A DNA stretch of 64,000 bases from Hemerocallis citrina (lineage: Eukaryota; Streptophyta; Magnoliopsida; Asparagales; Asphodelaceae), in assembly GCA_017893485.1 (NCBI GenBank), contig CM030365.1, positions 32,641,000 to 32,704,999 on the forward strand. Reading direction: 5' to 3'. The translations under genes were made by a program, and so were the position numbers. Below, in pieces: positions 55,541 to 64,000 of the stretch (position 1 is its first letter; the number at the start of each line of letters is the position of its first letter). Under the pieces are notes generated by a model. The model did not search any database. It was not told where the DNA came from and worked only from the letters and a program-made list of their open reading frames with translations.

Positions 55541-56312
55541 GAGCATCCACAGTCGTTTGCTTTATTGCCATTTTTTCTATTTTTTTTCTACTGTAGCGCT
55601 CGCAGTCGTTTGCCATTTTGCCATTTTTTGGCAAAAGCGCTACAGTAGATACGGAGATATAGCAATCAAAATAGCAATATGCATATTATAGCGGACGAAA
55701 CATGATGTTTCGTCTGGATTATTTTATTATTTTCTAAATTGGTCGGACGAAACATGATGTTTCGTCCGAATTAAAATAAATTAAATAAACCGAAAAAAAT
55801 AACAGTCCAGTTTGAGACGAAACATGATGTTTCGTCCCAATCCCATTTTAAAAAAAATGAGTAAATTTTAAATTTTTTTTGCAATTATTTAAGTTGATTT
55901 TGCAATTTTTTTAATTGTTTTTGCAAAAAAAAATTACAATATGTTCAAAAAAAAAATTTTGCAATTTTTTTTTACAAAAAAACCCCCCGGAAATTCCGGA
56001 CGAAACATGGTGTTTCGTCCAGATTCTGGGCCACCTTTTTGGAATTTTTTGTAATATTATTTAATTGTTTTTGCAATTTTTTAATTGTTTTTGCAAATAT
56101 TATTTACAAACAATTTTTAAAATTTGTTTTTTGCAAAATTTTTTTGCAAAAAAAAACCTTCAATTTTTTTCAATTTTTGGGACGAAACATCAAGTTTCGT
56201 TTCAGCCATTTTTTGCCATTTTTTTGCCAATTGACGACTGTGCGTGCTCATCGAATTGGATTGCTAAAAAATGCATTTTGCCATTTTTTAGCATCAACGA
56301 CTGTGGATGCTC
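55541..56312. mobile_element. MITE 2, PIF/Harbinger-like, with a palindrome array
   Basis: The 772-bp element begins GAGCATCCACAGTCGTTTG and ends CAACGACTGTGGATGCTC, a long terminal inverted repeat (GAGCATCCACAGTCGTT matches exactly). TTA flanks it at 55538-55540 and 56313-56315. It shares its left TTA with MITE 1. An internal inverted repeat CTACTGTAGCGCT / AGCGCTACAGTAG lies at 55588-55600 and 55636-55648. Five larger near-palindromes follow. It has no ORF of a transposase. Confidence 0.85.
55693..56202. repeat. Five near-palindromic GACGAAACAT motifs
   Basis: The arms GGACGAAACAT and ATGTTTCGTCC are separated by one base. Copies start at about 55693, 55745, 55815, 55998 and 56179, spaced 52, 70, 183 and 181 bp. 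The first three are almost perfect, the fourth has GGTG in the centre, and the fifth has CAAG and a shorter right arm. The sequence between them is A/T-rich and not repeated in the same way. Confidence 0.9.
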
Positions 56313-56339
56313 TTACTGAACCGAATTAGAGCATGTGTC

Positions 56340-57110
56340 AATGGCGATTTTGATGGATATTTCTCTCCTGAAACAAATCATGAGTTCAAAGGTGTTCGAA
56401 TAAATTATCGAGCTCCATTGGTAGTCACTTACTCTTCACAGACAAGCTTTTTTATTTTTGGAGAGGCCTCATTCAGGAATTTTGAAGCAATTGAAGCTAT
56501 TCTCTCTCAATAGTCAAAGTGGTCAGGCCAGGTGATTAATTTCTCAAATCTTCAGTTTATTTCAGTAATAATCTCTCATTGGCAGCTAAGCATGATTTTG
56601 CAAGAGTTCCCGGGGTTCAACTTATGACTAAAGAAGAGCGCTACCTCGGTGCTCCTTTATTTATCAGGAGTATATCTATAGATTCGATGAGATTCTTGAC
56701 TGAAAAGTAGAATAATAAATAAAGTGGCTAGAAAATGGAGAACTTATCTCATGCGGGGTGAGAAGTGCTAATAAAGTCAGTCGCTTATGGTCGTTCCCTC
56801 CAGGGCCGGCCCTGAGTTCCGGGGTGGCCTAGGTGAACTTCCGAAATGGGGCCCTCCCTGCCCCATACATTTAAAAAAAACATGCAAAAAAATTTTTACG
56901 CGCGAAATGCGTGCCTATATTTACAAGGGAAGTTTGAAATTGGGGGCCCCTAAAATCGCGATTTCGGCGGGGGCCCGAGGCGGCCGCCTTGCCCGCCTAC
57001 ATATCAGGGCCGGCCCTGGTTCCCTCCTAGCTTATGAGTTTATGTCTACTGCCTTGGAGAATCCTCAAGAGATGGAAGATAAAGCAAGGAATTTTAACTT
57101 TAGATATAGA
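56340..57110 (+). pseudogene. LINE reverse transcriptase fossil, split by a MITE
   Basis: INYRAPLVVTYSSQ, EAIEAILSQ, then KWSGQVINF, and KEERYLGAPLFIRSI and AGEEVLIKSVAYGRS-like readings follow the order of the second half of plant L1 RT. Where FADD is expected the reading is FIFGEA, so the catalytic motif is lost. Several stops break the frame. The piece continues with YEFMSTALENPQEM after the MITE at 56801-57018. It covers only about 600 bp of an ORF2. Confidence 0.65.
56801..57018. mobile_element. hAT-type MITE, 218 bp
   Basis: Both ends are CAGGGCCGGCCCTG, itself a palindrome. The 8-bp duplication GTTCCCTC lies at 56793-56800 and 57019-57026. CAGGG ends with 8-bp duplications are hAT hallmarks. 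The inside is GC-rich (GGGGCCC blocks) and has no transposase. Confidence 0.92.
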
Positions 57111-57133
57111 TCAGGTGGAAGACATATATATTA

Positions 57134-58470
57134 GGTTTCGAAAGCAATTACATATTAAATACACAGAGAAAAAATTACAAAAATATCGAAACCTAGTCAT
57201 GGATCAATGCGAAAACCATAAATCGTGTTCCTCAAAGATGGATCTGCTGTCTCCACAGCACGCCGATCACAACACGACATTATTGCAGTGCCTCTACGGT
57301 ATTCACATGAACGGAACGAAAAATAGCTCTCCCTCAGACCGTGGTGCTAGTTGCGGGAAGGGGATGATCCTCACGATCTCTCTCACTTTCTGTGACGGCT
57401 AGGTTTTTTCACGTGTGTCTTTTCCACAGATACATAACATATATATGATAGTTTTCAAGAGTAATCTCAGATTAAATACACAGCAAAAAAATTACAAACA
57501 AATATCGAAACCTAGCAATGGATCCATGCGAAAACCATAAATCATGTTTAGGAGTTATACCTTGAAAATGGATCTGCTGTCTCCACAGTATGCCGATCAC
57601 AACACTATAATATTATGGTGCCTCTATGGTACCACACGAACGGATCAAATCAAGTTTTCCCTCACGCCACAGTGCTAGCAGCAGGAAGGGGATATTCCTT
57701 ACGATATCTCTCTCACAATTTCTATGGTGGGTAGGGTTTTCTCATGTGTCACTTTTTCACAGATATGTATCATATATATATGTGCAAAAAAATCAACCCT
57801 AAGTGAGTAATGAGGCTATTGCACTCACAATCTAACCTGGTTCAGATTCGTGTGTAGGGCTTTGAATTTTAGTCAGCCCATTTAATCTAATTAAATGTCC
57901 AACCAATGTGAGGAGTCCAAGTCTTACTTGGATCTCCAATTAAATTCATCTTGTGAATTTAAATCCCAATTTAGATCCATTCAAAGTAGCATTGGTATAA
58001 ATACCCGCAACCCGGATCTGACCCAAACCCAACCCAGACCTAGCATTGGACCAGAACCGAACCGGCCTATCCGGATCCGAGTCTGGGTCCTAAAATGAGA
58101 TCCGCTGTACTTTCGGGTCCGGGTCCGGGTCCGCTCAAAAGAGACCCGACCCGGACCCGGAACCGTTAAAAAAAACCCAAAAATCAACATAAAAATAAAT
58201 ATTTTATCCTTATCCTTCCCCTCCTTCCTCCTCAATTCTAAATCTTCATTTTCCAAACTCAAAACTCATGTCTTTTTCTTCTCTCCACTATTCTAACTCC
58301 TCCACTCTCCGCCTCTGCTCACCACCGACACTCCCGCTCCTACCCGAACGGGTAGAAATATTTTAATAGGACCCAGAACCAGACCCGATCCTCATGGGTC
58401 CGGGTCCGGGTAGTGAAGGACCCGACCCGACCCGACCCGATACCAATGCAAATTCTAAGTGTGTGACCCT
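57134..58470 (-). repeat. LTR-like sequence of the unclassified family, minus orientation, with a duplicated promoter-R-U5 module
   Basis: Reverse-complemented, it matches 36519-37072: the GTGTGTGACC end (58470), TATATATATGATA-like boxes, a GTGGAAAAG block and a GCTGTGTATTTAAT tail. The section from TATA box to tail is present twice (about 57440-57790 and 57134-57440), each with CAGCAGATCCATCTT in reverse. A 461-bp insertion lies at 57989-58449. Confidence 0.6.
57989..58449. mobile_element. Small inverted-repeat element with GGGTCCGGGT tracts
   Basis: The ends GCATTGGTAT and ATACCAATGC are perfect inverted repeats. ATTCAAAGT (57979-57987) and ATTCTAAGT (58452-58460) are a likely 9-bp duplication with one mismatch, and this agrees with the uninterrupted sequence near 36526. 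Nine bases would suit a Mutator-like element. Inside, ACCCGACCCG and GGGTCCGGGT tracts are themselves inverted. No coding capacity. Confidence 0.65.
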
Positions 58471-58956
58471 ATAGGTTCCCATTACATTTATAGTAATACT
58501 AAAATCATATTCTACTATTACAAACATTATGCGGTATTTAGCAATACATCACTGCTACTCAAGTAACGGGAATGTCAGTGATTAGACATAACCTATCCAT
58601 GACCAATGTTACCATGTAGTCTAGTTCCTTTATCCAAATATCTTAATTGACCATAAGGCATAGAGCGCGCCATCCTTGTATAGTTCAATCCTTGGTTTTT
58701 TGATATCCGAGTAGACTTACTAAACAAATGAGCTTAATATCTCTTACTGACTCATTTGAGTACGACAATGCATTTTGTAGTCTCACTCAATCAGAGGGCC
58801 CATAGATATCGCTCTTGTTATGTAAGAGAGACATATCCTATCTAAGTCACTCACATCCATCCGCATGATTTGTAGTATATCAAATGGTCAACCTGATAAT
58901 CACCTTATTACAGGCAACGTTTAATGACACTGAAACTTATAACTTCTCATGTAGGG
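58471..58956 (-). other. Internal remnant of the unclassified LTR family
   Basis: The minus-strand sequence leads to ATGGGAACCTATAGGGTCAC at the LTR start, so it is the 3' internal part of that element. No conserved domain or long ORF was recognised. It is cut at 58956 by the Athila LTR. Confidence 0.5.
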
Positions 58957-60488
58957 TGATGAGTGGAATTTATACATAATTTTTAGTACTGTTTTATGCA
59001 TTAAAATTGCGAGTTCTATTTGATTTCTTTGAAATTTATCTTATTTCTACTCAATATTATTTATTTGTTCGTTTTTGTAGGAATGAGATGGATAAGTGCA
59101 AAAGGTATGCATTTTTGGTAAAATCATGGAGGAAAACAAGGTTGAAGATTTAAAATTTGAGCACTCAAATACGCGTGTTTACAAATTGGCCCACAGAAGA
59201 ATTAATAAAAAAAAAATATTTCGGTCAACTAGGGGGTGGAATAAAATTTTGTACCAAAAATTGAGTGAATTTAAATTAGGGTCAGTAAATTAATTAACTA
59301 GTTTAAAAAATTAATTAATTAATTAATTAATTATCTAATTATAAAAACTAACACTAATTATATACCTACCTACTACTACTACTCCTAATCCCTATATAAT
59401 AAGAAAGAAGAAGCAGAAAGGGGGGAGTTCTGGGCTTTGGGCGGCTAAAGGGGCGTGAAGGAAATTTGGGAGGTAGGTGGGCATAGGTGATGTGGTGTGA
59501 ACAGGATTTGGGGCTCGCGGTTTCCAAGGCGACGCAATCCAAAAACGAAGCAGAAGAGAAGCAGAAGGACGTCGGCTTTCGAGACGGCTGGCGTCATCAG
59601 CGTGGGACCCAGGAGCAACGACGAAACAGAGGAGAGAGAGGGGATTTGACTGGGCTGCGCAATTTTTGAGGCATTTGGTTTGCAATTTCTTTTACAAAAA
59701 CAGTCATTTTTGTATCTCTTTTCTTTATCTAATTTTTTATAATGCAATCCAAAACAGTATTTGTTAGTTGCAAATTTATTATGAACTAAATTTATTTTTC
59801 TAGGACTTCGATGTAACCTAGTTTTGAGAACAAAATTTTTAATTTCATATTATTTTTCTATTTTTCCATGGTTGTGTGTTTGATTTTTTTCTTAATGCTT
59901 ACAATTGGTTGACGAACTTTTGTATGATTTATTGGATCATGGTGAGACCAGAGAAAATTTGTGATTTAGAACTATAGAATTTAACACCATTGATTGAGCG
60001 AAATTAGAGATGATTTACCGCAATTGATGTGACCGTTAAAAAATTCAAAGAACTTAATGAGTTTTCAATTAATTAAATTTGTGCATGAACGATGACAAAC
60101 TGTTAGTTGAAGATATTTTTGGTGTTGTTCGAGAGAAAGCATTGAATACTTAGGGGATTTTGGTCTACAACTTGGGAAAATAATCTTTTTATTCATATGG
60201 AATTATGAGTTGTGTGGGATAAACTAGGTGAAATCAAAAGCCCTAGAATTAATTTTGCAATTAATAAACAACAAAATTTTATATTTCGCTCCCTTCTAAT
60301 TAATTTAGTTAAGTTTTTTTAGGTTAATTTAATTTAGTTGTTTTTTTTATTAATTTCGATCTTTCAAATTGTTGTTAATCTAGTAAATTCGGTACTCACT
60401 CAAATAATTAGTCTCTGTGGGTTCGACACTCTTTTCACTTAACTATATTACTTGTTGCGATTTTGTACACTTGCAAATATTCACATCA
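58957..60488 (+). repeat. First LTR of the Athila tandem
   Basis: It starts TGATGAGTGGAATTT and ends CAAATATTCACATCA, 1,532 bp. A TATA-like CTATATAATAAG lies at about 59391. It is followed by a decayed PBS (CAGTGCCGTTGCCAGGGAC at about 60495). Confidence 0.9.
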
Positions 60489-60600
60489 AGTTTTCAGTGC
60501 CGTTGCCAGGGACTAGTTATTCTTTTATTGATATTGAAAATTGCTAGATTACTACTAGTTTGGATTTTTTTGTTTTATTACTATTTTACGTCTTTATTTT
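60489..60600 (+). other. Decayed PBS and 5' leader of the short Athila unit
   Basis: This matches 39518-39640 and 63203-63300 in direct orientation, then stops abruptly at the inverted gag fragment. Confidence 0.65.
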
Positions 60601-60830
60601 TGTTCCTCCACAATTTGTTCGTACTCTTCTTCCTTTGCAACCACATTTTGCTCGCCATTTTCTTCTTGTGGTTGCTCAATCGTCCTCCCGCTTCCTAGTG
60701 TTATAGCCTTGACATCCTCCGTGGGGTTGGTCACGGTGTTGCACGGTAAGTTTCCTGCTGTCTTTCGTTAAGAATATTTGAAATTTGTTCGTACTCTTCT
60801 TCCTTTTCAACCACATTTTGTTCAGCATTT
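60601..60830 (-). pseudogene. Inverted fragment of Athila gag
   Basis: The minus strand matches the gag tail at about 40853-41035 of the other Athila, including AGCAGGAAACTTACC, ATAACACTAGGAAGCGGGA and GAGCAACCACAAGAAGAAAA. A second copy of about 48 bp (60783-60830) repeats GGAAGAAGAGTACGAAC. Gag is otherwise missing from this unit, so the fragment was inverted and partly duplicated when the unit was rearranged. Confidence 0.8.
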
Positions 60831-61688
60831 TTTTTTTATTATTTTATAAATTTTTTGAAAAGAAAAACAAAACAAAAGGGATTTCAATTAGGCTTATCAT
60901 TATATTTTTGAGTTTTTTATTGTGCTAAAGCATTGAATTTTTTTAAGGATATACAATATCCAATAAAGCAAGAGTATGCATACTTATTTACTTTAGGATT
61001 ATTGAATTTCAAAATTCCTTACAAAATTGTAAGAGTCATGTGATTATACATAAAAGAAAAATGTGATGCTTTTTCTTGTGATTATCCCCTTAGATCTAGT
61101 CCTAAACAGAGTTTAAGTAAATAAAGTAACAATGAAAAAAATAATAATAATAAAAATAAATAAATAAGGTCAATCTACTCCAATGTTTTGAGACGGTTAG
61201 TAACTAGGGGTATTCATCACCAATGTTTACTTTTACGTCAAACGACAACTTGAAATATGAGTATGCAAAACACTCTAGTTTGTGACTTGTTGAGTAACCG
61301 GGTGAATTCATCACAAATATTTGCATTCGTGTCAAAAGGCAAGTGACAACTTAGAGAAGAGAGCAAAAAAAAAAACTCTAGTTTGCTACTCAGTTTGTAG
61401 TAGTGAGAAGAGGTAATCACAGATGGAGTTGTTACATACTATAATTACATTAATTGCATGACAAATTTGATTGGGTTTGGAATTATGAATAAATAATTGC
61501 AATGGAGAAAGTGAGTATGCTTGGTTTTACTTTATTTGCTATTGTTTATATTTTTAATTGAAGTTTTGATGCTTGTATGATAAGATCTTTTTAGTGTGAT
61601 GAGTTGAGCCTACTATTGATTATTATTCTTTTACTCGTGGTTTTACTTTTTGCTCGAGGATAAGCAAAATCTTAAGTTTGGGGGCATT
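60831..61688 (+). other. Athila 3' internal region and PPT
   Basis: It matches 41880-42738 in direct orientation, starting GAAAAGAAAAACAAAACAAA. No ORF is present. The PPT TTAAGTTTGGGGGCA lies just before the next LTR. Confidence 0.8.
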
Positions 61689-63202
61689 TGATGAGTGGAA
61701 TTTATACATAATTTTTAGTACTCTTTTATGCATTAAAATTGCGAATTTTATTTGATTTCTTTGAAATTTATCTTATTTCTACTCACTATTATTTATTTGT
61801 TCGTTTTTGTAGGAATGAGAAAGATAAGTGCAAAAGGTATGCATTTTTCGTAAAATCATGGAGGAAAACAAGGTTGACGATTTTAAATTTGAGCACTAAA
61901 ATGCGCGTGTTTATAAATTGGCCCATAGAAAAATTAATAAAAAAAATATTTCGGTCAACCAGGGGGTGGAATAAAATTTTGTATTAAAAATTGAGTGAAT
62001 TTAAATTGGGGTCAGTAAATTAATTAACTAGTTTAAAAAATGAATGAATTAATTAATTATCTAATTATGAAAACTAACCCTAACTATAGACCTACCTACT
62101 GCTACTACTCCTAATCCCTACATAATAAGAAATAAGAAGAATAAAGGGGGGAGTCCTGGGCTTTGGGCGGCTGAGGGGGCGTGAAGGAAATTTGGGAGGT
62201 AGGTGGGCATAGGTGACATGGTGTGAACAGGATTTGGGGCTCGCAGTTTCCAAGGTGACGCAATCCAAAAACGAAGCAGAAGGACGTCGGCTTCCATGAC
62301 GGCTGGCGTCATCAGCGTGGGACCTAGGAGCAGTGACGAAACAGAGGAGAGAGAGGGGATTTGACTGGGCTCCGCGCTTTTCGAGGCGTTCGGTTTGCAA
62401 TTTCTTTTACAAAAATAGTGCTTTTTGTATCTCTTTTCTTTCTCTAATTTTTTATAATGCAATCCAAAACAGTATTTGTTAGTTGTAAATTTATTATGAA
62501 CTAAATTTATTTTTCTAGGGCTTCGATGTAGCCTACTTTTGATAACACAATTTTTAATTTCATGTTATTTTTCTATTTTTCTATGGTTGTATGTTTGATT
62601 TTTGATCTTAAGGCTTACAATTAGTTGACGAACTTTTGTATGATTTATTAGATCATGGAGAGACCGAGAGGTAATTTGTGATTTAGAACTATAGAATTTA
62701 ACACCATTGAATGAGCGAAATTGGAGATAATTTACCGCGATTGATGTGACCGTTAAGAAATCCACATAACTTAATGAGTTTTCAATTAATTAAATTTGTG
62801 CATGAACTATGACAAACTGTTAGTTGGAGATATTTTTGGTGTTGTTCGAGAGAAAGCATTGAATACTTAGGGAATTTTGGTTTACAACTTGGGAAAATAA
62901 TCTTTTTATTCATATGGAATTATGAGTTGTGTGGGATAAACTAGGTGAAATCAAAAGCCCTAGAATTAATTTTGCAATTAATAAACAACAAAATTTTATA
63001 TTCCGCTCCCTTCTAATTAATTTGGTCAAGTTTTTTTTATATTTAATTTAGTTGTTTTTTTTATTAATTTCGATCTTCCAAATAGTAGTTAATCTAGTAA
63101 ATTCGGTACTCAATAAAATAATTAGTCCATGTGGGTTCGACACTCTTTTCCCTTAACTATACTACTTGTTGCGATTTTGTACACTTGCAAATATTCACAA
63201 CA
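61689..63202 (+). repeat. Second (shared) LTR of the Athila tandem
   Basis: 1,514 bp, from TGATGAGTGGAATTT to AATATTCACAACA. It is closely similar to the first LTR. It serves as the 3' LTR of the short unit and the 5' LTR of the gag-bearing unit. Confidence 0.9.
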
Positions 63203-63208
63203 AGTTTT

Positions 63209-63226
63209 TGGCGCCGTTGCCGGGGA
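63209..63226 (+). other. Athila primer binding site
   Basis: TGGCGCCGTTGCCGGGGA is an intact Athila PBS six bases after the LTR. Confidence 0.92.
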
Positions 63227-63457
63227 CTAGTTATTCTTTTATTGATATTGAAAATTGCTAGATTATTACTAGTTTGGATTTTATTATTATTATTTTTATT
63301 ATTATTACTATTATTATTATTATTATTATTATTATACCTCTTTATTTTTTTTGACTTACGTTTATTTTCATTTATTTATTTTATTTTATTTTTATTTTAT
63401 TTTTTGTTTTTCTATTTTTTTCAATACCTATATTTCAGGACATAGAAGTACATTATC

Positions 63458-64000
63458 ATGGCGAACTATGAGAACCAGGCTTTGAGAGACTATGTCATGC
63501 CCTCAATTCATGAAGCAACATCTAGCATAAAGAGGCTGGTTATTGAAGCTAACGATTTTGAGATTAAACCGTCGATTATTCAAATGATTCAACAGACTGT
63601 TCAATTTTTGGGACTACCGCACGAGGATCCTTATGGTCACATTGCAAACTTTCTGGAAATTTGCGACACTTGTAAGTACAATGGAGTATCAGATGATGCA
63701 ATCAGATTGAGACTCTTTTCTTTTTCACTAAGAGATAAGGCGAAGGCTTGACTAAATTTTCTACCACCCGGTAGTATTACTACTTGGGAGGGACTTGCAC
63801 AAAAAATTATTGCTAAGTTTTTTTCGCCGGCAAAGACAGCGAAGCTAAGGAATGATATTTCCACATTCATTCAATTTGAGACCGAGTCTTTGTATGATGC
63901 ATGGGAGAGGTATAAAGAGTTTTTGAGAAAGTATCCTCATCATGAACTTCCGAAATGGCTGCAAATTCAAATATTCTATAATGGTTTGGGTGTTACAAAT
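63458..64000 (+). pseudogene. gag: Athila Gag, partial at the window edge
   Basis: The ATG at 63458 starts MANYENQALRDYVMPSIHEA. The capsid domain continues with IEANDFEIKPSIIQMIQQ and SDDAIRLRLFSFSLRDKAKA. A TGA at about 63749 replaces the Trp seen in the related copy, a G-to-A change. The same frame continues to the edge with PHHELPKWLQIQIFYNG. This copy is better preserved than the one at 39724. Confidence 0.92.

Larger units (their letters stand above)
58957..64000 (+). mobile_element. Athila tandem: LTR, short internal, LTR, internal (runs off the window)
   Basis: Two LTRs (58957-60488 and 61689-63202) enclose a 1.2-kb non-coding internal region, but the second LTR is followed by a PBS and gag rather than by a target duplication. 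The left neighbour is TAGGG and no TAGGG is found after 63202. Two elements therefore share the middle LTR, which is the product of unequal recombination or of one element recombined with another. Confidence 0.85.

Noticed and set aside
55693..56202. CRISPR-like array of palindromic repeats
   Set aside because: Irregular spacing, a MITE boundary around it and a plant genome rule out CRISPR.

Overview
The window looks like repeat-rich nuclear DNA from a flowering plant. It carries Ty3/gypsy elements of three plant lineages (Tat, Tekay/Del chromovirus and Athila), a plant L1-type LINE, a small Helitron and several MITE-like elements. I found no host gene, rRNA gene or tRNA gene. Nested insertions and in-frame stops explained by C-to-T changes suggest methylated heterochromatin. 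I cannot name the species.

Layout. (1) 1-21240: a decayed Tat element entering from the left edge, with gag tail/protease, RT, two RNase H domains and integrase, then a long 3' region with two tandem arrays, an intron-bearing antisense gene and a 3' LTR. (2) 8461-19292: a young, nearly intact Tekay chromovirus (element A) inserted in the second Tat array with target duplication CCTGG. (3) 21241-36496: an old Tekay-type LTR split by a decayed Tekay element (element B, 22629-36181, target duplication GTACA), whose left LTR contains a 1,329-bp duplication that includes downstream flanking DNA. (4) 36497-37486: remnant of an unclassified LTR family. (5) 37487-50256: an Athila element with gag but no pol (target duplication GTAGG), with a Helitron in its 5' LTR and a 6.1-kb minus-strand LINE in its 3' LTR. 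(6) 50257-54857: diverged Tat-like LTR material and a minus-strand solo Tekay LTR (target duplication GAAAT). (7) 54858-58956: two adjacent TTA-flanked MITEs (one with five near-perfect palindromes), a LINE RT fossil split by a hAT-type MITE, and inverted copies of the unclassified LTR family with another small insertion. (8) 58957-64000: an Athila tandem (LTR, internal, LTR, internal) running off the right edge, its first internal region holding an inverted gag fragment.

How the parts work together. Element A has all the parts of an autonomous retrotransposon: LTR promoter, initiator-Met-type PBS, a small acidic coiled-coil ORF, gag, pol with chromodomain, and PPT. Its gag and pol are in different frames. 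A 92-bp segment with GT-AG ends lies at the junction, and its removal would join them in frame through a split Gly codon. Element B has a 161-bp T-rich GT-AG segment at the same place and in the same phase. I infer that splicing separates Gag from Gag-Pol expression in this Tekay group. This is the most interesting candidate mechanism in the window. Next come the 1,329-bp duplication that fits reintegration of a circle, the six-pair GTCGACTG array in element A's LTRs, the palindrome-bearing MITE, and the Tat array whose 108-bp units carry an inverted W-box pair and a G-box.
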